From NCBI GenBank assembly GCA_910588125.1, contig CAJUPI010000001.1:62001-126000 (forward strand): a stretch of 64,000 bases of DNA, read 5' to 3'. Shown one piece after another: positions 54,958 through 62,981 of this stretch; the first letter of the stretch is position 1; each line of letters begins with the position of its first letter. Below the pieces are notes generated by a model. The model was not told where the DNA came from, did no database searches, and saw only the letters and a list, made by a program, of their open reading frames with translations. The translations under genes were made by a program, and so were the position numbers. Origin of the DNA: an uncultured Lachnospiraceae bacterium (GTDB lineage: Bacteria; Bacillota; Clostridia; Lachnospirales; Lachnospiraceae).

Positions 54958-56210
54958 TATTCCCCTTTCTTCCCTCTGCTGGAAGACATATAAAGATGAC
55001 GCGGGATACCACCTACCATGACACAGGGAGAATCGCCCTGGATAAGCGGACGCACGTAATCAATAAATTCTTCCGTCACATAGGTGCCATCTTTGGTGAT
55101 CCACTCTCTCGGCACCAGCTTCTCTCCGTTTGCAATTTTGTGTACATCGTAGATACCGGTCGCGCTCTGGTACGGATCATCGGATACCCGGTCAATGACA
55201 ACCATCTTGCCCGAATCCCCCTCATCCGCTGCTTTCACTGCTGCACCACCTACCATAAACGCCTCATTTACATCTACCCGGGATGCCAAATGGGCGGCGC
55301 TTCTCTGCAGAGTACTGAACTCCACAGCTCTGGCCTTACAGCCAATCTGCTGATTAATGACATTGGCCAGATAACTGGCAGAACCCGTCAGCTGCTTATG
55401 CCCGAAAGCATCTACATAATCTGTGGCGGCAGAAAGCTCGCTGATGTATTTGCCGTCCTCCGTCCGGATACCTTCAGAAATAGCAATTACCACGACGTCT
55501 TTTTTCTCTAACAGTTTTCTGACCCGGGACACGAACTTATCAATCTCAAAAGCAACTTCCGGCAGATAAATCAGATCGGGGCCATCGCAATCCTCTCCTT
55601 TGGAAAGAGCAGATGCTCCCGTCAGCCAGCCGGCATTTCGTCCCATGATCTCGATAATGGTTACCAGCTTTTTCTTGTAAGAAAAGCCCAGTCCATCCCG
55701 AATCACCTCTTTGGTGGAAGTCGCAATATATTTGGCGGCGCTTCCATATCCCGGCGTGTGATCCGTCAAGGCCAGATCATTATCAATTGTCTTGGGAACA
55801 CCCACAAATTTCTGACTTTTCCCTGTCAGGATCGCATAATCGGAAAGCTTTTTGATCGTATCCATGGAATCGTTGCCTCCGATATAAATGAAACATTCGA
55901 TATTCAGCTTTTCTAAAATTTCAAAAATTTTTACATAAATATCCTGATTTTCATGGATATCCGGCAGTTTATAACGGCAAGTACCCAAGAACGCTGACGG
56001 GGTCCGCTTTAAAATTTCCACATCCAGATCATTTTTAATATGTTTGGACAGATCGACGTATTGCTCATCCAGTAATCCCTGGATGCCAAATCTCATACCA
56101 TAAACTTTCTTGGCCCCCCGGTCGATAGCAGTGCGGTATACTCCTGCTAAGCTGGAATTAATCACCGCCGTGGGACCTCCGGACTGTCCGACAATCACAT
56201 TTCCTTTCAT
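54957..56210 (-). CDS. pfp: 6-phosphofructokinase, probably pyrophosphate-dependent
   Basis: The 417-aa PFK has 'IVGQSGGPTAVINSSL', 'FIYIGGNDSMDTI' and 'VGVPKTIDNDLALTDHTPGYG' in parts. ATP-dependent enzymes have GGDGS and PGTIDND; the Lys in 'PKTIDND' and the non-Gly residue in 'GGNDS' are marks of the PPi-dependent group. Length (about 400) also fits that group rather than the 320-aa ATP type. ATG 56210 has AGAGGAGG; the in-frame ATG 20 codons upstream lacks a site. First gene before the HD protein. Confidence 0.88.
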   Translation of the reverse strand: MKGNVIVGQSGGPTAVINSSLAGVYRTAIDRGAKKVYGMRFGIQGLLDEQYVDLSKHIKNDLDVEILKRTPSAFLGTCRYKLPDIHENQDIYVKIFEILEKLNIECFIYIGGNDSMDTIKKLSDYAILTGKSQKFVGVPKTIDNDLALTDHTPGYGSAAKYIATSTKEVIRDGLGFSYKKKLVTIIEIMGRNAGWLTGASALSKGEDCDGPDLIYLPEVAFEIDKFVSRVRKLLEKKDVVVIAISEGIRTEDGKYISELSAATDYVDAFGHKQLTGSASYLANVINQQIGCKARAVEFSTLQRSAAHLASRVDVNEAFMVGGAAVKAADEGDSGKMVVIDRVSDDPYQSATGIYDVHKIANGEKLVPREWITKDGTYVTEEFIDYVRPLIQGDSPCVMVGGIPRHLYMSSSRGKKGE

Positions 56211-56278
56211 AGCAAAAACCTCCTCTGAATTATAAAATTTGTTTTCTACACTTTGCTTTGCTATACTCATATATTACC

Positions 56279-56321
56279 ACAATAATGAGGGAAAAGTCTA
56301 GGACTTTTCCCTCATTATTGT
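56279..56321 (-). terminator. 20-bp perfect stem-loop after the liv operon
   Basis: Arms at 56279-56298 (ACAATAATGAGGGAAAAGTC) and 56302-56321 are perfect over 20 bp with a 3-nt loop. It lies 30 nt after the livF stop and before pfp. T-rich bases lie within the lower stem instead of after it. Most likely the liv operon terminator. Confidence 0.65.
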
Positions 56322-56351
56322 AGTGTTTTCTGAATATTTATAGCAGTTGTT

Positions 56352-57062
56352 TTATTCACTTAAATAAGCTTTTTTTACAGAATCGTCATTCATCAGTTCA
56401 CTGGCATCTCCGCTCAGTACAATCTTTCCGGTTTCCAGCACATAAGCGCGGTGGGCAATCGATAATGCCTTTTTAGCATTTTGTTCTACCAAAAGTACTG
56501 TAGTTCCATCGGCATTGATCTTTTGGATAATATCGAAAATCTCATTGACATAGATGGGGGAAAGCCCCATGGACGGTTCGTCCATGACGATTAGTTTGGG
56601 ATGGGACATCAGCGCCCGCCCCATGGCCAACATCTGCTGTTCCCCTCCGGAAAGGGTTCCGGCCATCTGGTTCTTCCGTTCCTCCAGCCGTGGGAAACGT
56701 TGATAGATCACCTTTAAAGTGTCTTCAATCTCCCCCTTATCCTTTCTGGTATAGGCGCCCAGCCTCAGATTCTGCAGCACGGTCAGCTGGGCAAACACCC
56801 GCCGGCCTTCCGGCACATGGGCCATCCCCATGGCAACCAGCTTATGACCGGGCATTTTGGTAATATCGGTTCCGTCATAAACGATATGCCCTGCCTTTGA
56901 CGGAATCAATCCGGTAATGGTTTGCAGCGTGGTAGTTTTTCCGGCTCCATTAGCCCCAATCAGCGCAATGATCTCACCTGGATTTACCTCAAAGGAGATT
57001 CCTTTGAGGGCCTGGATTACACCATAAAAAACCTCCAGCTCTTTTACTTCCAGTATTGCCAT
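56352..57062 (-). CDS. livF: Branched-chain amino-acid ABC transporter ATP-binding protein LivF
   Basis: A 236-aa ATPase: Walker A 'ALIGANGAGKTTTLQTI', signature 'GTLSGGEQQMLAMGRAL', Walker B 'LIVMDEPSMGLSP', H-loop region 'VLLVEQNAKKAL'. 'EGRRVFAQLTVLQNL' is typical of LivF. It powers uptake with LivG, LivH, LivM and LivJ. It is the last gene of the set, 14 nt after livG. Confidence 0.95.
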   Translation of the reverse strand: MAILEVKELEVFYGVIQALKGISFEVNPGEIIALIGANGAGKTTTLQTITGLIPSKAGHIVYDGTDITKMPGHKLVAMGMAHVPEGRRVFAQLTVLQNLRLGAYTRKDKGEIEDTLKVIYQRFPRLEERKNQMAGTLSGGEQQMLAMGRALMSHPKLIVMDEPSMGLSPIYVNEIFDIIQKINADGTTVLLVEQNAKKALSIAHRAYVLETGKIVLSGDASELMNDDSVKKAYLSE

Positions 57063-57076
57063 AATCGCCTCTCCTC

Positions 57077-57835
57077 CTACTCTCCAAGATAAGCCGTGAT
57101 CACCCGTTTATCATTCAGCACCTCTGATGTCTCACCTTGCGTTAAAACCTGCCCGAAATTCAGCACTGTCAGCTGCTCGCAGATTCCGGAAACCAGCTTC
57201 ATGTCATGCTCAATTAACAAGATTGTCATGTCAAAATTATCCCGCACAAAGCGGATCGTCTCCATCAGCTCCGCTGTTTCATTGGGATTCATGCCAGCGG
57301 CTGGCTCGTCTAAAAGAAGCAGCTTAGGCTCTGTGGCTAGAGCACGGGCAATCTCCAGCTTTCTCTGCTTTCCGTAGGGAAGGTTGGATGCCTTATAATC
57401 CCACTCTCCATCCAGATCAAATACCTTCAAAAGCTCCATAGCCCGCATATCCATCTGTTTTTCCACATGATAATATCGGGGCAGACGTAAGATTCCCTCA
57501 ACGGTGGAATATTTATAATGATTATGCAATCCTGCTTTCACATTGTCCAGCACATTCAGTTCTTTAAACAGGCGGATATTTTGAAAGGTACGGGCAATTC
57601 CGTCCTGATTGATTTCGATCGTCTTCTTTCCCGTGATATTTTGCCCATCCAAAAAAATTGTCCCTGTATCCGGACGATATACCCCGGTAAGCAAATTAAA
57701 TATTGTGGTTTTTCCAGCGCCATTTGGCCCTATCAGGCCGTATAGCTGTCCTTTTTCAATGGTAACACTGAAATCATCTACCGCCTTCAGGCCGCCAAAG
57801 GAAATGCCCAGATTTTTCACTTCCAACATTGCCAT
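57077..57835 (-). CDS. livG: Branched-chain amino-acid ABC transporter ATP-binding protein LivG
   Basis: The 252-aa ATPase has Walker A 'GLIGPNGAGKTTIFNLLTG', the LivG-specific 'GIARTFQNIRLFKELNVLDNV' in parts, the signature 'NLPYGKQRKLEIARALA' and Walker B 'LLLLDEPAAGMNP', with 'LLIEHDMKLV' after. It lies 2 nt after livM and pairs with LivF as the nucleotide-binding half. Confidence 0.95.
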   Translation of the reverse strand: MAMLEVKNLGISFGGLKAVDDFSVTIEKGQLYGLIGPNGAGKTTIFNLLTGVYRPDTGTIFLDGQNITGKKTIEINQDGIARTFQNIRLFKELNVLDNVKAGLHNHYKYSTVEGILRLPRYYHVEKQMDMRAMELLKVFDLDGEWDYKASNLPYGKQRKLEIARALATEPKLLLLDEPAAGMNPNETAELMETIRFVRDNFDMTILLIEHDMKLVSGICEQLTVLNFGQVLTQGETSEVLNDKRVITAYLGE

Positions 57836-57837
57836 AG

Positions 57838-58914
57838 TTATGCAGCCTCCTTCGCACCAGTATCTTTTCTCTTATGGAAACGCTCCCACAATACCGAACG
57901 TACTTCAATTGCCTTGGGACTGGAATTGAACAGCATCATCACAATCAATACAATGGCATAGATTAGCATCCGATAATCATTCAAACCACGTAAAAGCTCC
58001 GGCAGCAGAGTCAGCACGACTGCTGCAATCATCGAACCCCGGATATTCCCCAGGCCCCCAAGAACCACAAACACCAAAATCATAATAGACATATTATAGC
58101 CGAAATTCTTAGGAGTCGCCGCCAGCGTAGACAGATTATGCGCATATAAAACACCGGCTACTCCGGCCAAGACAGCGGAAATGGCAAAAGCCATCAGCTT
58201 ATATTTGGTAATGTTAATCCCTATCGATTCTGCCGCGATTCGGTTGTCACGAATAGACATGATCGCACGTCCGGTACGGGAATGAATCAGATTCAGCACA
58301 ATAAAAAGTGTAATCAAAAGCAGAATCGTTGCAATGAGAAAAGTGGCAGCTTTAGGGGTGCCGGTAATTCCCTGAGCGCCTTTAATGATTACCACGCCAG
58401 TTTCATCCATCCCCAGAGACATGGTATCTTTGATTGAGAAATGGAAGCCGCTCTTATCCAGGCCAATATACATGACATTGATCAGATTTTTAATAATCTC
58501 TCCAAAGGCCAAGGTGACAATCGCGAGATAATCCCCCTTCAAACGCAGCACCGGAATGCCGATCAGAATCCCGCAGATGCCTGCCACGGCCGCACCGATC
58601 AAAATCGCCAAAAAAAACCGCAACTGTAGATTCGGCAGAACGCTTTCCATACATTTCGTGAAGAATGCACCGGAAAAAGCTCCCACGCACATAAAACCTG
58701 CATGGCCCAGGCTCAGCTCACCCAAAATGCCCACCGTCAGATTCAGTGAAATAGCCAGAATCGAGTACATGCAAAGAGGAACCAGGATTCCCCGCAACAG
58801 GCTGGTCATGTGTCCGGTTTTATCCATGAGCTGTACCAAGAGCCAACAGCCCACTACAATGCCATATGTGATACCGTTTTGTATCCGAACTTTATTCTTA
58901 TTCATCCCTTTCAC
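57838..58914 (-). CDS. livM: Branched-chain amino-acid ABC transporter permease LivM
   Basis: A 358-aa permease with about nine hydrophobic segments and the LivM pattern 'ILGELSLGHAGFMCVGAFSG', 'RLKGDYLAIVTLAFGEIIKN' and 'IRDNRIAAESIGINITKYKL'. It forms the channel with LivH. Its start adjoins the livH stop without a gap. Confidence 0.94.
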   Translation of the reverse strand: MKGMNKNKVRIQNGITYGIVVGCWLLVQLMDKTGHMTSLLRGILVPLCMYSILAISLNLTVGILGELSLGHAGFMCVGAFSGAFFTKCMESVLPNLQLRFFLAILIGAAVAGICGILIGIPVLRLKGDYLAIVTLAFGEIIKNLINVMYIGLDKSGFHFSIKDTMSLGMDETGVVIIKGAQGITGTPKAATFLIATILLLITLFIVLNLIHSRTGRAIMSIRDNRIAAESIGINITKYKLMAFAISAVLAGVAGVLYAHNLSTLAATPKNFGYNMSIMILVFVVLGGLGNIRGSMIAAVVLTLLPELLRGLNDYRMLIYAIVLIVMMLFNSSPKAIEVRSVLWERFHKRKDTGAKEAA

Positions 58915-59796
58915 CTACACTTTCTCATTGATCTTCCGGCCAAGGATACCGGTAGGACGCACCAAAAGCACGATAATCAGCACAGAAAATACAATCGCAT
59001 CGGATAGCTGAGAAGAGATATAAGCTTTGGACAAATTCTCGATCACCCCCAGCAGAATCCCCCCGATCAGGGCTCCCGGAATCGAGCCAATCCCACCAAA
59101 TACAGCAGCCACGAAAGCTTTAATTCCTGGCATAGAACCAGTATAGGGAGTCAGCGACGGATAGGTGGAACAGAGAAGCGCTCCGGCAACCGCCGCCAGA
59201 GCCGAACCAATGGCAAAAGTAATGGCAATGGTTCGGTTCACATCAATTCCCATCAGAGTGGCGGCTCCGTTGTCTTCTGACACAGCCAGCATGGCCTGCC
59301 CTATTTTTGTCTTGTTGATAAAGGAAGTCAGCGCAACCATAATCGCAATGCAAGATATAATCGTCACGATAGTAACACTGGAAATGGTTAAAGCGCCATC
59401 GGCCAGCTTTAAGTTCGGCAGTGTCACCACGGAGGTGAACTGACGGGCATTCGAACCAAAAATCAACAGCGCAACATTCTGCAACAGATAACTGACACCA
59501 ATAGCGGTGATCAGTACAGCCAGGGAAGAAGCTCCCCGCAACGGGCGATATGCCACGCGTTCAATCGTCACACCTAAAACCGTGCAGACCACTATAGCTA
59601 CAAAAATACCCAGAAGCGGCGGCAGACCCATCGTGCTGACTACAGTAAAGATGGCGAATCCTCCCACCATAATAATGTCCCCATGGGCAAAATTCAGCAT
59701 CCGTGCGATTCCATATACCATCGTATATCCCAATGCAATGATCGCATAGATGCTGCCCAAGCTGATTCCATTGATCAAATATGACAGAAAACTCAT
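58915..59796 (-). CDS. livH: Branched-chain amino-acid ABC transporter permease LivH
   Basis: The 293-aa permease has 'LINGISLGSIYAIIALGYTM', 'GIARMLNFAHGDIIMVGGF' and 'GIGSIPGALIGGILLGVIE', all LivH marks, in about eight hydrophobic segments. It is separated from livJ by a 190-nt gap with a stem-loop (59930-59962), which would reduce its expression relative to livJ. Confidence 0.94.
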   Translation of the reverse strand: MSFLSYLINGISLGSIYAIIALGYTMVYGIARMLNFAHGDIIMVGGFAIFTVVSTMGLPPLLGIFVAIVVCTVLGVTIERVAYRPLRGASSLAVLITAIGVSYLLQNVALLIFGSNARQFTSVVTLPNLKLADGALTISSVTIVTIISCIAIMVALTSFINKTKIGQAMLAVSEDNGAATLMGIDVNRTIAITFAIGSALAAVAGALLCSTYPSLTPYTGSMPGIKAFVAAVFGGIGSIPGALIGGILLGVIENLSKAYISSQLSDAIVFSVLIIVLLVRPTGILGRKINEKV

Positions 59797-59929
59797 GAAG
59801 CCTACCCCTTTTCGTCTTTTCTCTTAACGCATAATTTAAGTCGAATTATATCATAGGAAGATATGATGTGCAAGTAAAAATCAATCCCATTGCGTTGTTT
59901 ATCAAGAAATACCACCCTCTGAATAAAGA

Positions 59930-59962
59930 AACAAGGAGCCGTCTGTAAGACGACCCCCTGTT
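59930..59962 (-). terminator. Stem-loop attenuator between livJ and livH
   Basis: Fourteen pairs (several G-U) between 59930-59943 and 59949-59962, loop of 5 nt, followed on the minus strand by TTTCTTTATTC. It lies 23 nt after the livJ stop. A partial terminator here would make more binding protein than permease, a usual pattern in such operons. Confidence 0.7.
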
Positions 59963-59985
59963 GGATCTTTTCTTATATTCCGTTA

Positions 59986-61218
59986 TTACTGCATCTCATA
60001 TACGCCATTGACAATCTTTACGGCCTTCGGAGCCTTGCCTGTTTCACCGGCAGCGTCCCAAGTCATACCCTCGCCAGTCAGTCCGTCGATGGATATCTCG
60101 GTCATGGCAACCTTCATGGCATCACAGATAGCAGAAGCATCCATATCCGGGGTAATGCCAGCCTGTTCTGCCGCTGCCTTGATAGCATATACAGCGTCGT
60201 AAGCGTCCGCTGCAAACTGGTTCGGTTCAATCCCATATGCCGCTACATAAGCATCGGTAAATGCCTTGCTTCCTTCTTCTGTCGCTGAGAACGGAGTCAG
60301 CAGCATGACACCCTCTGCCAGGGATGTGTCAAAATTTTTCACACTCAGGATACCGTCCATGCCATCCACACCAAAGAAGACCGGTGCAAATTCCTTGTCG
60401 CTGGCCTGCTTTAAGATAACGGAAGCCTCCTGATAATAAATCGGCAGAAATACCAGTTCTGCACCGGCGTCCTTAGCCTTGTCCAATTGCACGGAAAAAT
60501 CCGTATTGGTATCAGCAGTAAAGGCTTCATCCGCAACGATCTCCAGTCCTTCATTCGCCGCCTCAGCTACAAAAGCCTCACGAATACCGGAAGAATACTC
60601 AGTAGAGCTGTCATAAATAATCGCAATCTTCGTGCCCAGCTTATTCTCGCCAATATATTTGGCAGAAGCTGTCCCCTGAGCCGGATCGGCAAAGCATACG
60701 CGGAATACGTTGTCTGGGGCGGCACACTCTACGGCAGAACCGGAAGGAGTAATCTGGAACAGATTGTCATTGGAAGACTCCGCGGCAACAGCAATGCATG
60801 GCTTGGAGGTAACTGCGCCGACTAACATCTGCATATTCCAGTCTTTCAGGGTATTATAGGCATTGACCGATTTTTCCGGATCATGCTCATCATCCTGAGA
60901 ATTCATCTCCAGCATGGCTCCGTTTACACCGCCTGCCGCATTGATCTCCTTGACAGCCAGATCCACACCGTTTTGTACGGCGATCCCGTAAGCGGCCGCC
61001 GGACCGGTCAGAGGACCAACCACACCAAGCTTAAATGCGCCGCCCGCCGCTTCCGGTGCGGCTTCTCCGCCATTGCTGTTATCCGCGGCGGCCTCTGTCG
61101 TAGTATCATTTCCTGCTGCCGGTGCTGCCGTGGTGGAATCTGCAGAACTTCCGCCGCCACAGGCAGTCAGAGAAGCAGCCAGGATCGCTGCCATTCCGAA
61201 ACCAAAAAACTTTCTCAT
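59986..61218 (-). CDS. livJ: Branched-chain amino-acid-type substrate-binding lipoprotein
   Basis: The 410-aa lipoprotein has a signal ending in 'ASLTAC' (Cys20), a Ser/Thr/Ala/Gly-rich flexible spacer (about 21-60) and a type I periplasmic binding fold with 'KLGVVGPLTGPAAAYGIAVQNGVDLAVKEI' in parts and 'MLVGAVTSKPCIAVAAES'. Leu/Ile/Val or a related amino acid is the probable ligand; sequence does not settle it. AGAGGAGG precedes the ATG and a full-consensus promoter lies upstream. Confidence 0.93.
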   Translation of the reverse strand: MRKFFGFGMAAILAASLTACGGGSSADSTTAAPAAGNDTTTEAAADNSNGGEAAPEAAGGAFKLGVVGPLTGPAAAYGIAVQNGVDLAVKEINAAGGVNGAMLEMNSQDDEHDPEKSVNAYNTLKDWNMQMLVGAVTSKPCIAVAAESSNDNLFQITPSGSAVECAAPDNVFRVCFADPAQGTASAKYIGENKLGTKIAIIYDSSTEYSSGIREAFVAEAANEGLEIVADEAFTADTNTDFSVQLDKAKDAGAELVFLPIYYQEASVILKQASDKEFAPVFFGVDGMDGILSVKNFDTSLAEGVMLLTPFSATEEGSKAFTDAYVAAYGIEPNQFAADAYDAVYAIKAAAEQAGITPDMDASAICDAMKVAMTEISIDGLTGEGMTWDAAGETGKAPKAVKIVNGVYEMQ

Positions 61219-61265
61219 AATTGTTTCCTCCTCTTATTATTTGCAAGCTTTAAAAGCTGAAAATC

Positions 61266-61294
61266 ATTATAGACGTATAAAAATACATTGTCAA
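61266..61294 (-). promoter_or_regulatory. Consensus SigA promoter of the liv operon
   Basis: Minus-strand TTGACA (61289-61294) and TATAAT (61266-61271), both perfect and 17 nt apart, 47 nt before the livJ ATG. A small palindrome AGCTTTTAAAGCT follows in the leader and may be an operator. Confidence 0.9.
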
Positions 61295-61301
61295 GAACTT
61301 T

Positions 61302-62312
61302 TTATGTTTCCCATCCAGCGCCGGCACTCTCCTCTGTCCGATCGCGCAGCATGAGATCGTTTACGGCATTTCGTGCAGATTTGCCTTCAAATAAAACCTG
61401 ATTGACCTCGGTTATAATCGGCACCGGCACCTGATGCCTTTCTGCCAACGCCAGCCCGGCTTTCGCAGAATAAACACCCTCCACCACCATCTGTACTTCA
61501 TCCATGGCTTCTTTCATAGAATGACCTTTTCCGATCAAAATACCGGCCCGCCGGTTGCGGCTGTGCATACTGGCGCAGGTCACTATCAGATCCCCGATCC
61601 CGGAAAGGCCGCCAAAGGTAGACGCTTTACCTCCCATAGCCAGCCCCAGGCGGGTAATTTCATAAATTCCCCGGGTAATCAATGCTGCTTTGGTATTATC
61701 TCCATATCCCAGCCCATCCGCGATACCCGCTGCCAGGGCAATCACATTTTTCAATGCACCGCCGATCTCGATTCCCAAAATATCGGGACTGGTGTATACC
61801 CGGAATACCGGACTCATAAATACTTCCTGTATCCGCTCTGCTGTCTGACGGCTTCTGGCGCCAGCAACGCAAGTCGTCGGCAGGCCCAGGCTGACCTCCT
61901 CTGCATGGCTGGGTCCTGACAACACCGCCACATCAGCCATAGGAAGCTCCTGCCCGATTACAGATGACAAGGTCATCAGGCTGGCATCTTCGATTCCCTT
62001 TGCCACATTGACAACAATCTGACCTTCTTTGCAAAATGGCCGCAGCCTCACCGCAGTTTGCCGTACATAGATCGAGGGGACCGCCATAACCAGCATATCC
62101 GAAGCTTTCATAGCCTGTTCCAAATCCTCTGTAAAAAGCATGGTTTCCGGCAATTTCAAATCCGGAAGCGCCGGCAATCGCCTGGTAGCATTCAAAGCGG
62201 TAATCTCCCGTTCAACAGCCGACCATACCGTAATTTCATTTCCCTGATGATGCAAAAGGGAAGCAAGTGCTATCGCCCAGCTTCCGGCTCCGATCATACT
62301 GATTTTTGCCAT
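61302..62312 (-). CDS. gpsA: Glycerol-3-phosphate dehydrogenase [NAD(P)+]
   Basis: GpsA makes sn-glycerol-3-phosphate for phospholipids from dihydroxyacetone phosphate. The 336-aa protein has the dinucleotide loop 'ISMIGAGSWAIALASLLHHQG' in parts, 'VAVLSGPSHAEEV', the catalytic Lys region 'GGALKNVIALAAGIADGLGYG' in parts and 'TFGGLSGIGDLIVTC'. It lies 30 nt after plsY, which uses its product. Confidence 0.97.
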   Translation of the reverse strand: MAKISMIGAGSWAIALASLLHHQGNEITVWSAVEREITALNATRRLPALPDLKLPETMLFTEDLEQAMKASDMLVMAVPSIYVRQTAVRLRPFCKEGQIVVNVAKGIEDASLMTLSSVIGQELPMADVAVLSGPSHAEEVSLGLPTTCVAGARSRQTAERIQEVFMSPVFRVYTSPDILGIEIGGALKNVIALAAGIADGLGYGDNTKAALITRGIYEITRLGLAMGGKASTFGGLSGIGDLIVTCASMHSRNRRAGILIGKGHSMKEAMDEVQMVVEGVYSAKAGLALAERHQVPVPIITEVNQVLFEGKSARNAVNDLMLRDRTEESAGAGWET

Positions 62313-62342
62313 CGTTTTTATCCTTCCTGCCCTTTTATGCTT

Positions 62343-62981
62343 TTATTGTTTTTTTGCCCCAAGCTTATTTTCCGTTCCGGATAAAAGCCGTTTGATATTC
62401 GTGTGATGCCGCCAGATACCCATTATACTGATCGCGAACGCCATCGCGCAAAATTCCGGCAGGGCTTTGTCTGCGATCCCATACTCTCCTCTTAATCCGA
62501 AAAAGACCATACCGATAAAAAACAGAATCATCACCAAAATTGATCCCAGGGATACATAACGTGTCACAGCAACCACAGCGACAAACACCACCAGACAAAC
62601 CAACATTACCCGCCAGTCGGTGGCGGCCAGAAGGCCGGCGGATGCTGCGATGCCTTTTCCTCCCTTAAACCCCATATAGAAAGGGAAATTATGCCCCAAT
62701 ATCACACCAAATCCCGTATATAAAAGATATACATAGATCATCCCCGGCTGTTCGCGAAACAGATAACGGGTCAAAAGACAGGCTAATATCATTTTGGAGG
62801 TATCGCCGATAAAAACGATCAGGCCTGCTTTTACCCCCATAACCCGCAATATATTCGTGCTGCCGGAATTGCCGCTGCCATAATTGCGAATATCTATCTG
62901 ATGCGCCTTACTGTAAAGATAACCGGTTTGAAATAAACCAAATGCATATCCGATAACAAGACAAAGGATTCTCTCCATCAC
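62343..62981 (-). CDS. plsY: Acyl-phosphate:glycerol-3-phosphate acyltransferase
   Basis: PlsY acylates glycerol-3-phosphate at position 1 in the membrane. The 212-aa protein has about five hydrophobic segments and the three conserved loops: 'NYGSGNSGSTNILRVMG', 'GHNFPFYMGFKGGKGIAAS' and 'ISIMGIWRHHTNIKRLLSG'. Its ATG overlaps the der stop by 4 nt; der-plsY-gpsA is a common order in Firmicutes. Confidence 0.97.
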   Translation of the reverse strand: MMERILCLVIGYAFGLFQTGYLYSKAHQIDIRNYGSGNSGSTNILRVMGVKAGLIVFIGDTSKMILACLLTRYLFREQPGMIYVYLLYTGFGVILGHNFPFYMGFKGGKGIAASAGLLAATDWRVMLVCLVVFVAVVAVTRYVSLGSILVMILFFIGMVFFGLRGEYGIADKALPEFCAMAFAISIMGIWRHHTNIKRLLSGTENKLGAKKQ

